Shown here: positions 31,468 to 41,992 of the stretch, piece by piece
Layout of the letters: each line of letters begins with the position of its first letter
How positions within the stretch are numbered: position 1 is the stretch's first letter
DNA from: Liolophura sinensis
Lineage: Eukaryota > Mollusca > Polyplacophora > Chitonida > Chitonidae
Assembly: GCF_032854445.1 (NCBI RefSeq)
Contig: NC_088298.1
Location: 16,451,976-16,515,975 of the forward strand
Length of the DNA stretch: 64,000 nucleotides
Direction: 5' to 3'
Notes under the pieces: generated by a model
Databases searched by the model: none
What the model saw: the letters and a program-made list of their open reading frames with translations, nothing else
Told to the model about the DNA's origin: nothing
Made by a program: the position numbers and the translations under genes

Positions 31468-31725
31468 GGGGGCCTCCGTGGCTCAGTTGGTCAGCACGCT
31501 AGCGCAGCGTAATGACCCAGGAGTCTCTCACCAATGCGGTCGCTGTGAGTTCAAGTCCAGCTCATGCTGGCTTCCTCTCCGGCCGTAAGTGGAAAGGGTT
31601 TTCAGCAACCTGCGGATGGTCTTGGGTTTCCCCCGGGCTGTGCCCGGTTTCCACCCACCATAATGCTGGCCGCCGTCGTATAAGTGAAATATTCTTGAGT
31701 ACGGCGTAAAACACCAATCAAATAC
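31468..31725 (+). mobile_element. SINE-A, full length, best reference copy
   Basis: Starts GGGGCCTCCGTGGCTCAGTT (A box), has GCTGTGAGTTCAAGTCCAGC (B box), then GGCCGTAAGTGGAAAGGG, CAGCAACCTGCGGATGGTCT, CATAATGCTGGCCGCCGTCG, and ends CACCAATCAAATAC. Flanked by a 9-bp duplication GGCACCACG (31459-31467 and 31726-31734). It is 258 bp with a nearly absent AAAT tail. Between the boxes ACGCTAGCGCAGCGT could form an anticodon-like stem. Both Pol III boxes look intact, so it may be a recent insertion. Confidence 0.95.
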
Positions 31726-31789
31726 GGCACCACGTGGTTTTAAACCTTCTGATATATTGCACAGCACTTGCACGATATTATCAAACAAT

Positions 31790-32000
31790 AATAATCTGTT
31801 GAATTGAATTTGTCTTTTGCCGAATTGATGGTAGAATGTAGTCTGGTATTTCAGCGGATTATTCTGTTTAATCAGGCACGGATATTACACACATTCTATT
31901 GATTTAACATAAAATATTGTAGGCCTATTAGACAACCAGGATAATATGCTGAATGTGACACGGTATTATTTTATAATAACGGAATATATTCTAGCGTAAC
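31790..32000 (+). repeat. R6 interspersed repeat, copy 2
   Basis: Matches 19815-20050 in order (AATCTGTTGAATTGAATTTG, GATGGTAGAATG, GCGGATTATTCTGTTTAATC, ATAATATGCTGAATGTGACA, TTTATAATAACGG). It contains TAGGCCTATTAGACAACCAGG where the other copy has TTAGGCTAACAG. Confidence 0.6.
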
Positions 32001-32019
32001 TCAGATAACAGATTTTCTG

Positions 32020-32265
32020 TTAAAATGTTTTTTTCTTGTGCATGTAGTTCGCTGTAACCCTACTCCACCCTGGGGCTGATGCCCGATACTGTGTCTTTTT
32101 GCCCTGTTCACAGGCGCAAAATTTAATCTGCACGAAATCGAAGTCAGTTGTAAAAATGTAAGCGTTCACGCGACCATGTGGCGCCATCCTGTCCTCCACG
32201 TATCCCGGGTAGTTAATCCAGTTACCGTTAAAGCGTCGCAGATAAACCGGCTCAAGACCTGAAAC
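32020..32265 (-). pseudogene. Protein-like open segment, unknown family (part 2)
   Basis: Open for 81 codons between TAG (32266-32268) and TAA (32020-32022), without needing an ATG. The reading looks like a folded domain: RFNGNWINYPGYVEDRM, then FTTDFDFVQIKFCACEQ, mixed aromatic and charged, with C and G/C wobble bases and several CpGs. The neighbouring segment 32283-32591 is open in another frame. I recognise no family. It could be a decayed host gene, an exon pair, or an old transposon or viral remnant. Confidence 0.35.
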
Positions 32266-32282
32266 CTACTTAGAGAGGGTAG

Positions 32283-32591
32283 TCAAATATCGTTCGCCAA
32301 CCAATCGCTCGCGATCTGAGAATTTCGCGTTCGATCAATTTTTAAAGAGATCGAGAGGCCCTCCTCGCCTCGCGATGTATTCGCCATTGGTGTAAACTGG
32401 ATTCCGTAAGATCTCTGGTCAAGCGCGAGATCGTTGTCGTCAGGAGCGAAGAAGTACGAAAGTTCCACGTGGAGCCCCGGAGACACGACGAAAGCCAATC
32501 TGAAGAGTAATGGCCGAATACTTATATCGGCGATCGTGCCCCATTGATTGTTGTTTCGGTTTCTAAAATTAATAAAGGCTATTTGAAAAAA
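32283..32591 (-). pseudogene. Protein-like open segment, unknown family (part 1)
   Basis: Open for 102 codons from after TAA (32592-32594) to TGA (32283-32285). Protein-like stretches are NQWGTIADISIRPLLF and LHVELSYFFAPDDNDLALDQ, then GIQFTPMANTS. Local GC and CpG are clearly above the surroundings. The frame differs from the downstream segment (32020-32265), and the 15-20 bp seam is closed in all three frames, so a single frameshift does not explain it. A very short intron is unlikely. Decay or two separate exons fits better. There is no close ATG upstream. Confidence 0.35.
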
Positions 32592-33777
32592 TTATACACG
32601 ACGTTTTTCTTTTATATTTCAGGTTGAAAAGATAATATACGGATATCCAAAGGCCAAATAGAGACAAACGTGTAGGATACTATATATTCCGAGTCAAGTT
32701 AGAAGTAGGCTTACATACGAGAGCGTTTCTGCCAGTATACATTTAAATAATATTCATCCTGAATGGACGATTACGTACAATAATCTCTGCATGAAAACCT
32801 AAACGTATATTTCAGGAGAGTGTATAAATATTTCACTTTTCAGGAGTTCTGTGTCAAACGTACAACATATCGAGCCGCTAGTGTAAGAGAGCGACCAACA
32901 AAGGGAGCCTATACACATAGATAACAAGAGACAATTTTACTTGATAGCTTTGTTTTTCATCACCTAATGTTTCCAGGGTTCCATTAATATTTTATTTCGC
33001 TTTGTATATGGGAAATCGACCAAGAGCACTATATGCTTGCATGTTACAACGGCAGCCAGTGGATGGGAATAGCTAGATTGGAAATCCATTGATGATGGCT
33101 AAGTGCTTTAAATTAACACAATAAACATAATTACGCGTAATGTTTAATTTATTTGCTCTTCATAGCAAAGTGCTCTTTTAGATATATATCTGCATGGCCT
33201 ACAACTATTAGCCTGCACACATGTATGTCTTTAAAAATTTTTTTTAAAAATCCTATGCTTATATTAACATATGCACGGGTGTCTGTTTTACATAAATTAA
33301 ACAGGCTGTCACGAAACTCTCACTAATTATTTATATATTTCCATATTCAACAGAACACTATACTTTTTCACAAAATTTTTAAAATAAGGGTACTCTTAAT
33401 TTATACTTTAATATTCTACTAATATATACAATTAAGTTTTGTAAAATCAAGATAAATATTACAGATATGGTCAATTAGGAGCCGGAAGTCCGCTGTATGG
33501 TAAATACATGACCCAGATTTTTGTCATTTTATCATAGAGAATATAGCATGAAGTCCCTCAGACTTTCAGTCAAACCAACACATTTTGCCTCATTAATGAT
33601 TCACAAACCTGGATGACTTAAGACAAACACCATACAAACAATTACGATGGGGAGTATGTCATTTCATCGTCGTCCCCCATATTTCTGGCCGCCTGAAAGA
33701 TCTTGGATTATACAACAAAGCATCTATAAAGATCACGCGTATTTAGAATAACAACAAATGTTTTATTGTACATAAAT
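32592..33777. other. AT-rich stretch, no recognisable feature
   Basis: Long AT-rich tracts (33225-33480) and no open frame of note. A TATTTCAG acceptor-like site at 32616-32623 (plus) is unsupported by any coding frame. Confidence 0.5.
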
Positions 33778-33790
33778 CCAATAGACAATA

Positions 33791-33959
33791 TTTATTTATT
33801 TGATTGGTGTTTTACGCCGTATTCAAGAATATTTCACTTATACGACGGCGACCCCATTATGGTGGGTGGAAATCGGGCAGAGCCAGGGGGAAACACGCGA
33901 TCATCCGCAGGTTGCTTGCCAGACCTTCCCACCTACGGCCGGAGAGGAAGCCAGCATGA
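33791..33959 (-). mobile_element. SINE-A, 5'-truncated, with target-site duplication
   Basis: TTTATTTATTTGATTGGTG through GGCCGGAGAGGAAGCCAGCA, stopping just 3' of the B box. The 13-bp duplication CCAATAGACAATA flanks it (33778-33790, 33960-33972), so the truncation arose at insertion. 33973-34610 has no gene. Confidence 0.93.
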
Positions 33960-34610
33960 CCAATAGACAATAGGAGGTAGGACAATTTTCGGTGTGCTTC
34001 TTGGCATTCTTTATGTCACGAACTTTACGATTGGGCTCTTCCAATGCATTACGATTGGACTCAATGCTTCGAAACAGAATCAAATAAAACAATAAAATAG
34101 GAGATGTAGATATGAAATGTGACTGCTCCTGGTGTCAGCTGGAAAGCTCAGACAGAGGTGTGGTATCCACTGGAAATTACTTCCTCGGGTAAAAATATCT
34201 TCAAAAGTCTATAAATTGCTATATATAACCGATTTTCTTGAAATTCTATATAGGTACCTCGATGTCCCGATAGAGCAAAGTCTACGTATTGGTATCGTAA
34301 AATCTATAAACTGCATAAGGGGATTCGTATCCTACATTATATATGCAAGGTAGATTCGATATTCTAACGTTCCTTATGCTGAAGAACATGCAGGCCTGAC
34401 ATGTTATAGAAGAGTTATTCGGTCCCCTTTCTGAAAATATGCCATAAAATAGAGTGGATAATTTTGATATATATGGGACATAGATCGAATGACTCGGTTA
34501 CGAAGTTAATCTTAGCTCAGCCCATGAGTTAGATATCTGCATATATATATGTACATGTTTGTGTTTGCTTTTCTAATTGCTTATTTTAGTAAGTATCATT
34601 ATTGTTGACC

Positions 34611-34862
34611 GGGGGCCTCCGTGGCCGAGGTGATTAGCGTGCCAGCGCGACACAAAGACCCACGAGCCTTTCACCAATGAGGTCGCTGTGAACTCAAGTC
34701 CAGCTCATGCTAGCTTCCACTCCGGCCGTACGTTAGACGGTCTTTTCACCCACTTGTGGATGATCGTGGGTTTCCCGGTTTCCTCCCTCTATATTGTTGG
34801 CCTCCGTCATATAAGTGAAATATTCATTAATACGGTGTATATTACCAAATAATCAAATACAA
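34611..34862 (+). mobile_element. SINE-A, near full length, diverged
   Basis: GGGGGCCTCCGTGGCCGAGG, TCGCTGTGAACTCAAGTCCA, GGATGATCGTGGGTTTCCCG (the GGGCTCTGCCC block is deleted), CATATAAGTGAAATATTCAT, then a degenerate end. It retains both box regions. Confidence 0.88.
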
Positions 34863-34915
34863 AAATAATTATTATTTTCCCAAGTTCATTAGAATTTACT
34901 TTTTTCAATTAGACT

Positions 34916-35164
34916 TTAATAATATAAATATTCTGAGGCGGCTTCAGTGTACTGTCTGGCGTACATCGCCGTGGCTGCTAAAATGCCATAACTCTGGTTG
35001 AACATGGCGCCATTCTGAATGATGTCATAGTTAAAGTTTGTTGAACAATAACTCACGTTTTGTGCAAAGTCTTCAAAGATAAGATGGCGGAAAAATATGT
35101 CCAAAGTACTTGTGATTCGGCGGATAAGGAGCGTTTGACTCATACAACCAAATACTATAGTCAT
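34916..35164 (-). CDS. Isolated 82-codon open frame, unknown
   Basis: ATG at 35164 to TAA at 34916. The second half has plausible codon choice and reads NYDIIQNGAMFNQSYGILAA then TAMYARQYTEAASEYLYY. A near-consensus donor GTGAGT lies inside it at 35051-35056 (minus), so if this is an exon it may end there instead. The overlapping 119-codon frame at 35073-35432 is in a different register. No domain, no promoter. Confidence 0.2.
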   Translation of the reverse strand: MTIVFGCMSQTLLIRRITSTLDIFFRHLIFEDFAQNVSYCSTNFNYDIIQNGAMFNQSYGILAATAMYARQYTEAASEYLYY

Positions 35165-35559
35165 GGTTGTGAGACATCCTTAAGCATGGTACAGTCAAAT
35201 CAAATAAAAAGAGTATTCGCCATCGAGAGAATGTTCTAGGATGACGTCTTCTTGGCAAATTTTCTCCTCCTGGACGCCCCACCAAACGTTGGAGAATACT
35301 CGATCGATATGGCCTTGACATAGAAGTTAAATATAACCGTGGTATAACGAAATTATAATTATACTTTAAGCTGCACATGTTAGCAGTCGTTGATGATTTT
35401 CTCATACGATATATTAGCTCTTTTTTCCCCACACGGGACCATTCGGAACTTCAGGAGTTTTCCGATGCTCACATTGCGAGAGTAAACTCTGCCGCTGGAT
35501 AGATTTTTCCACATCTGACTGCAGAGAAATTAGAATATTTATCATCTCTCTAGAGTATC

Positions 35560-35990
35560 AGTAAGTTCACCCTTTATCCAATCAGAAAGTCAGCTGGTAA
35601 ATCGACTTGCTAGCCTGTGAGTGAGTCAAACAGCTGGTCATAAATTTGTTTGAAGTGACTCTTTAAGTAAGGCAAATAGCGTGTGAATCCTACCTTGAGT
35701 CAACTAGTTGATCTAATACTGACTCAGCTGGTTCAACCAGGTAATCAGCAATTGTTTTTTAAGCAGTCCTCAATATGTTAGTCAATCTTTCAATCAGAAT
35801 ATGACTTAGCTGACGGCTCACTTGAAAGGATATTTGATGATAAATTCATTTATCCAGTTCATTGAGGTTTTTTGCCGTACTTACAAATAGTTCTCTTATG
35901 CGACTGTGGCAAGAATTATCGTCATGTTGGAATATGAATGAGGTAAATCGATTAAATACCTGTTGAGTGAAACTGAGTCAAATCAAACCA
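35560..35990. other. Cluster of TGAGTCA/CAGCTG words with SINE-A relic
   Basis: TGAGTCA or TGACTCA occurs at about 35623, 35696, 35724 and 35965, close to CAGCTGGT (35595, 35632, 35730) and CAACTAGTTGA (35702). 35850-35931 is an eroded minus-strand SINE-A tail (TTTTTTGCCGTACTTACAAA). Whether the words are AP-1/E-box sites or a decayed short repeat is open. Confidence 0.35.
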
Positions 35991-36164
35991 GTAAACGTTT
36001 ATAGAAGATGCTGATATTTTGTGAAAGGTAATTGTTTGGACTGTTCTAAAATAATAGTAATCGCTGATTGATGTTTACCAAAAATCTAAGGTATAGCATC
36101 TTTAAAAACTTCTACTCGAGTGCATTTCGAGTATGTCACAATTAACGGATACATGAACACGTAC

Positions 36165-36580
36165 TATAAAGCAGAGATCACGGTCGTAAGGAAAATGTAG
36201 ACAGATATACCAAAAAAACTAGACAAAAGAAATTTATTTTTGAGATATGTTTTATATTTCGTAATATTTCCTCTAATTTATGCATATTTTCCGTCAATGG
36301 TCGGTTGTTTTAGGAAATGACGTCATCGATGAACATACTGGAGCGTGGGATCGGCTTAGCGCCACCCCCCAAAAAAGTTGTTTTGTTAGCGACCACCGTG
36401 ACGTCACCGTGACGTCACCGTAACAGGCAACTTGATTTCCGGAGTGACCATTGGGCTTTAAGAAAACTGTAGTTCAAAGCCATTTTATGCCACATAACGA
36501 AAGTTGAGAAGCTTTTTTTGGTACTTTTATATGTTGGGTCACATCAAATACTAAGAAATAAGAAACCAGACATTTCATGT
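36165..36580 (+). repeat. R5 interspersed repeat with CRE-type TGACGTCA
   Basis: Matches 62245-62665: AAGGAAAATG, TTTATGCATATTTTCCGTCA, GGAAATGACGTCATC, TTTCCGGAGTGACC, GAAAACTGTAGTTCAAAGCC and AAAGTTGAGAAGCTTTT. TGACGTCA is at 36318-36325 and twice more at 36399-36406 and 36410-36417. 36581-36944 holds nothing else. Confidence 0.7.
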
Positions 36581-36944
36581 ATCCTTTAAACACTGAAGTC
36601 CCCAAAGCTTAATAGCGCTGCCATTTCAGAAAGCTTTATCACGCCATCGTGCTTAGTTGTATCAGAGTAGCTCTTCTGCGTAATGAGGCAGAAACAGTAA
36701 TCATAGTAGCAATGAGACTGAAGCTGTAGTCCTAATGAAAGCGAAAGTCATTTGTTTGAACCTGAGCAAATTAAGGCAAGTTGAAGGCAACAGTACCAGG
36801 GATCAGGTTACCTGAAGTGACGGAAATAAGCTCAACTTGTGCCAGTGTCTTAGTTGCTCATTACTTTGGTTGTCTGCAGACTGCCACGTCTAACACCCAC
36901 GCAAAGATCTTGCAGTGCAAGGTCGTAGTGGTAGGGTGAAACAA

Positions 36945-37162
36945 AGTCTTATGCGACGGCGGCCAGCATTATGGTGGGTGGAAACCGGGCACAGCCCGGG
37001 GGAAACCCACGACCATCCGCAGGTTGCTGAAGACCTTCCCACGTACGACCGGAGAGGAAGCTAGCATGAGCTGGACTTGAACTCACATCGACCGCATTGG
37101 TGAGAGGCTTCTGGGTCATTACGCTGCGCTAGCCCGCTAACCAACTGAGCCACAGAGGCCCC
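36945..37162 (-). mobile_element. SINE-A lacking its 3' tail
   Basis: Starts inside the element at TCTTATGCGACGGCGGCCAG and continues complete to the head (CAACTGAGCCACAGAGGCCCC). The AAAT tail and GTAAAACACC end are missing, which is unusual because retroposition normally preserves the 3' end. A later deletion or recombination is likely. Confidence 0.9.
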
Positions 37163-38883
37163 GATAGACCATTTGAATATACAGATCCGATGCTCTGTCG
37201 AGATACAGCTGGCTCTCTGAGTGAAAAGTGACGAAACCCGCGTTATCCCCATAACGGTTTCGTAGGAGAAAAAATGGCAAATGAGTAGAAATTGTTATTG
37301 GTCGAAATGTGGATGTGCCTTCATTAAATAATTTATACTCAGGTTTTTTTTTTTTTTGAATACCAGACATTTTAGCAATACCTCGTGTCACTGATCTCTC
37401 ACTGATGTACCAAATATAGTTTCCATACCTAAAACGCCATCTCCGTCAACGAATTCGGTAATAATGGTAATAAATTGGTAATTAATTACAATAATCTTCC
37501 CGTTTCGCATAGCCACAGTAACTTTTTAACAACATTTTTAGGCATCTGTATCAGATTTTTGAACATCTTGTGCAGAGCGAGTAGACTGAAGACTACACGC
37601 CACTGCACGTGGAGGGTAATACCCAGGGACTGTTTGGCAAAGTTGTCGCTGAACTGCATTTACAATTGCCTAATTACGTCGCTTCTCTTAGCCGGATGTT
37701 GTCATTGAAATATGTCGTAAAAACAGACCCCAGGAAACTATTTTTCTTGTATGTTTTGACGACGAAAAAGTATTCACCAATCCAATTTTACCGTACATTT
37801 CATGGAGCTCGTATTCTTTTGATTTGACTTTGTAATTATTTTTTGGTATATTTGTACCACAGCTCTAAGAGATTATTGGCTATCTTTCGCAATGCCCAAA
37901 ACCCACGATTAATATATCTTTTGTACTTAACCTCTTCTCGGAATGCTCATTAGCCCTGCTGGAAACCACAATACTTAAGTGCATGTACGGTGACGTCAAC
38001 GCAAATATGCATGAAGGGGATTGGAGGATTCTCATTGGACAAGACATAAAAACGGCGGGACGATGGCCAGCTCAAATCTTGTTGAGAAATACCAGGATTC
38101 AAACCTTTTATCTCTCTTACGGATGGTTTCAAAACTTTATCTAAAGTATTCACTCACTGTTGATACTCACTTAGATATAGTTTTACAAAATATGGTCTTT
38201 TCATTGGGCTCAGAAATGGATATCTCGGAATAAGGAGTATCCGTTACAAATTTAATTCAAGAGAGCTTGTAGCACACTGTAACGTACCGCGTAAATCAGT
38301 GCAAAATGGCGGATAAAACGATACGAGATCCCTTTAACAGCTGACCAACGTTGTAGATTGCATACACAGTATCATGTACTTCGTTAATTAGCTCAACTCA
38401 AGCAGATACCAATTAACGTTCCCGTTGTGCTCTACTGACCTACATGTATACACTAAACGCACACTATACTTAAAACAAGTGTAAATGTTCGAAAGTCCAA
38501 GGCGTATAGTTCGAATAGTTCTTACATGAAATTACCGTTACAATAGATTATAGAGCACATCCATTGCAACGTTGATTAATGACGCACCGCTGAAGAGTTA
38601 TCTTTGCGTTAAATGTTTTCATAACAAACTGTGATAATTTTAACAAGAAATACCTACTAAACTTTAGACGGGAATATGCATTTGCAGCGAAAACGTTGGT
38701 GTACAGTTATATGATGACTAATAGCACAACATGGCGCAGATGTAATAAAAGTCAGAGCATTAAAAAAATTTTACGGAGACCAATACGTACTATAGAAAAC
38801 CTTTTATCACTGGAAGGAATTAACTGTAGAAAGCCGTATCACACAGCACCCATGTTAAGTTAGTATTTATGTGATGTATTCCA
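37163..38883. other. No recognisable gene
   Basis: Short frames at 37061-38233 overlap on both strands with no shared family. TGACGTCAACGC at 37991 and AAAATGGCGGATAAAACGAT at 38304 are isolated motifs. No SINE was recognised. Confidence 0.5.
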
Positions 38884-38927
38884 GGTAAGTAAGTAAGCAT
38901 GTAAGTATGTAAATAAGTATGCATGCA

Positions 38928-38975
<48 letters not shown>

Positions 38976-39335
38976 CGCGTGTGCGTGTGTGTGTGTGTGC
39001 GTGTGTGTGTGTGTGTGCGTGTGTGAGTGTGTTTATATGTATGTATGTCTGTATGTATGTGTTTGTATGTATGTTTGTATGTATGTATGTATGTATGTAT
39101 GTATGTATGTATGTATGTATGTATGTATGTATGTATGTATGTATGTATGTATGTATGTATGTATGTATGTATGTATGTATGTATGTATGTATGTATGTAT
39201 GTATGTATGTATGTATGTATGTGTGTTTGTATGTATGTTTGTATGTATGTGTGTGTGTATGTATGTACGTGTACGTGTGTGCGTGTGTATGTACGTGTAC
39301 GTGTGTGCGTGTGTGTATGTATGCATGCATGCATG
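38884..39335. repeat. Compound microsatellite (GTAA, GT, GTAT)
   Basis: Begins GTAAGTAAGTAAGCATGTAAG, then a GT/GC-GT tract (38931-39020), then about 45 GTAT units (39047-39222), then mixed GT and GTAC. The 97-168 codon frames on both strands are repeat translations. It ends at the 3' end of a minus-strand SINE-B (ATGCATGCATGCTTGC). Confidence 0.97.
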
Positions 39336-39418
39336 CTTGCTTGGGGTTTAACGTGGAAGTTAATAATTTTCAACCATAGATCGACGAGGAGTTATTAGGT
39401 GTGAGTATTTATATTGTG
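39336..39418 (-). mobile_element. SINE-B/C tail fragment
   Basis: GCTTGCTTGGGGTTTAACGT, TTAATAATTTTCAACCATAG, GACGAGGAGTTATTAGGTGT. It abuts the next SINE-C head at 39421, so two opposite-strand copies meet head to head. Confidence 0.8.
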
Positions 39419-39420
39419 TG

Positions 39421-39700
39421 TAACCGCTTCGGTGGCCTAATTGTTTGAGCTTCACCCTTAAAGTCGGCATATCCGGGATCAATGGTCAGACCAATGATTT
39501 TAATAATGAGACGTGTTGCTGCCTGGCTTGGCGCTCAGAACTGAACGGCTCGAGCAAGGAAGCAGGACTGATTGGTCGGGTGTCACGTTAATGTGAATGT
39601 CTGGGATATCATGTCTGCTGTCTCCAGCATGATGCTTCACTGATTCCTTGTCCTCATAGGACTGAAAAAATTTCAAGCATTTATTAATTCATTCATTCAT
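39421..39700 (+). mobile_element. SINE-C, full length
   Basis: tRNA-like head CGCTTCGGTGGCCTAATTG with B-box-like CCGGGATCAATGG, GCCTGGCTTGGCGCTCAGAA, GGTGTCACGTTAATGTGAAT, GTCTCCAGCATGATGCTTCA, and the tail GACTGAAAAAATTTCAAGC ending in an ATTCATTCATTC run. 39701-40269 has only a GT tract (39855-39890). Confidence 0.85.
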
Positions 39701-40265
39701 ATAGTGTGTAGGTATATAAGCCCAAGTAGTTTTAAAAGAAAGCGAAACATTGCCTGAGCATTATTGGAAAGGTACATGTGACTGAAAACTTTTTCTGCAA
39801 GTACAAATGCGTGTGTTTTATATCCCATGGGGGTATCTTGATTTCCACACGTCAGTGTGTGTGTGTGCGGATGTTCGTGTGTGTGTGTATTATTTGTGCA
39901 CACTATTTCTTAAAAAATATACTGGAGATATGGCTGTCAGGTTTGGCAGACATGTTTTCCTCAATGTGGACATGATTTTATTAAATTCCGATTCCGGCCA
40001 CATTAGTTTCTCGCTCGTCCTTAATTGTACAGAAGATGGAGTTTTTTCTTTCTCGAAAATGCTTTCTAGTGGCCATAGTTTTCATAAACTAGTCAAGACA
40101 GAGCTTTCTAAATTCGGTGCATGCACACACATTCCACCCAGGGCTTGATTAAATTTATGAATGTGACACAAGTATTATTTTTTTGTGTGTGAAATTTACA
40201 CACTTTACACATTGGAAATTTACCATTCAACAAACATGCTGTCTTGTACAGTATTTGTTTGTGTT

Positions 40266-40358
40266 TATGTACTCTACATAAAAATGAGACATGTGCATTT
40301 CATAAACATGTACTTTACATAAAAATGAGACATGTATGTTTTATAAACATGTACAATG
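40266..40358. repeat. Two-unit tandem duplication, ~42 bp
   Basis: TACATAAAAATGAGACATGT occurs at 40275 and 40317, each followed by a TTTCATAAACATGTAC or TTTTATAAACATGTAC end. Recent, since the units differ by only a few bases. Confidence 0.8.
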
Positions 40359-40439
40359 CAGCAATGTAGTCTTTTTTAAAATTTGTTAACAGAGTGAAAT
40401 GCTTGAGATATAAGATAGGCTTTATTGCCTATGCTCAGC

Positions 40440-41005
40440 TGGATTTATGCGCCAGAACAAACATTCGTATACCAGCCATCAACCAAGATGGACGTTGCAG
40501 GTCAATAATCTTAAGGCCAATTCCCATAACGATGTTTTAGCACAAACTACCAAAGAACTAAGAAAGTATATAATGTTGGAAAATAGGACGGAATCACACA
40601 AAGAGATCAGTCAACAGCTTTTAGTGATGTTGGAAGGACGCAAGGTATGTTGTAGGTGACTGAGTGAAATCAGTGTTCAAACCGTGTACCATGCCAGAAC
40701 TATCAGTTGTCGATAACAAAATATGTATTCCAGGTGCGCTTTGATTGCAACTGTTCATATATCCAACGTGGGCATTCAACACGATGAATATACAGGCCTT
40801 AGCCCCAGGTTAAGCGGAAATTAACACAATCGTGAGGCAGAACTCTAGAGATTCTGGACGCTGTGTCCATATTTACCTACAAGAGAATTACACTCATTGT
40901 AAAACTAGGTGTGAAGGCGTTTTGACGGAATATCTTGACACACTAGTTTTTGCGGTAAATCTCATCGAGTTGTCTCCCGTTGTTTTACAGTGTACCATTG
41001 CCATG
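40440..41005 (+). repeat. R1 interspersed repeat, longest copy
   Basis: ACAAACATTCGTATACCAGC, AGGTCAATAATCTTAAGGCC, GGAAAATAGGACGGAATCAC, AGTGATGTTGGAAGGACGCA, CGTGTACCATGCCAGAACTA, GTCGATAACAAAATATGTAT, TTTGATTGCAACTGTTCATA. It then extends into CAATCGTGAGGCAGAACTCT, TAGAGATTCTGGACGCTGTG and AGAGAATTACACTCATTGTA, shared with the minus copy at 49400-49560. Beyond it a TTGTTTTACAG acceptor-like site (40979-40989) precedes 54 open codons to 41152, with no family. Confidence 0.75.
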
Positions 41006-41159
41006 TCGCCCTCCACTCAACTATCGGCTAGTCCAGCTCGATGCATAGTTCTTACAAGAAATATCACCCATGACATTACTTCTGTGAAAATGATAATTTT
41101 ATACCCCCATGATTTTTTCCCTAAGTACATGCAAAATGAAACTATTGTTTAATTTGGCG

Positions 41160-41990
41160 TTGATAACCCATGGGTTGTGTCGTGGTTTGGTTGTCAAAAG
41201 TGGTTGCATCCACAGTTGCCGGGGCACATGGAGTGAGGTTTCAAAACCGACCTTTTTACAGCAGGGAACCAGGGGAATCTTGAGTATTCTCTGACAGTAA
41301 CAGTGAACTCCTGTCTTTGGTGAATTTTCAACTTAATGGCAAGTCCCTTGCATAACCTCGTTGTACCGCCCCCTCCCTGTTGGCGCGTCTGTATCGGGCA
41401 AGACATGACCGAAGATGAAGACTTGATGTGATGCGTTGTCAGAATATCTCGGTGATTTATATGTAAAAAGAAAAAAAAATTAGACGTACAGTGATTTTTC
41501 TGTGAAACCCACTTTTTGGAACGTAAGCTGATTTGAATCTGATACCGTGACAAATGTTTGTCTTAGCAAATGCGTGGTAAGCAGTGGTCGTCCTTGGTGA
41601 TATAGAGTTACTGAGAAAGCCCCATATAGGGCTTTACCTTACAGGTAGCTGTCTTGTGCTAAAAGTACTTGCAACATAGACGTTCATTAAGAAGCGGATA
41701 ACGCACCCTGTACTTAAGCGCGTGTTGACAATCTGTATTTAGAAAACCTGTGTCACATGCACCTTACAGACTGAGCGAAAATCAATAACAAAAACTGAGA
41801 CATGCGCAGGTTCCATTATAAAACTGGCTATTATCTTATTTATGGCTTTTACCCACATATCCTGCAAAAATCGAAATTCTCATGGAATAACCTTTTTCAT
41901 ACACACGGCTAAGATTACTTGCAGTGTAGAGCGAAATTTCTAACATAAACTCGGAAAAAAGAAAACAAGATAACTGAAGAGTAAATTCGG
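41160..41990. other. No recognisable feature
   Basis: The frames at 41109-41553 are short and conflicting. No repeat family was recognised. Confidence 0.5.
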
Positions 41991-41992
41991 TA

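Noticed and set aside
38860-39398. Five frames of 97-168 codons rich in YVC or THI
   Set aside because: Translations of the GT/GTAT microsatellite on both strands.
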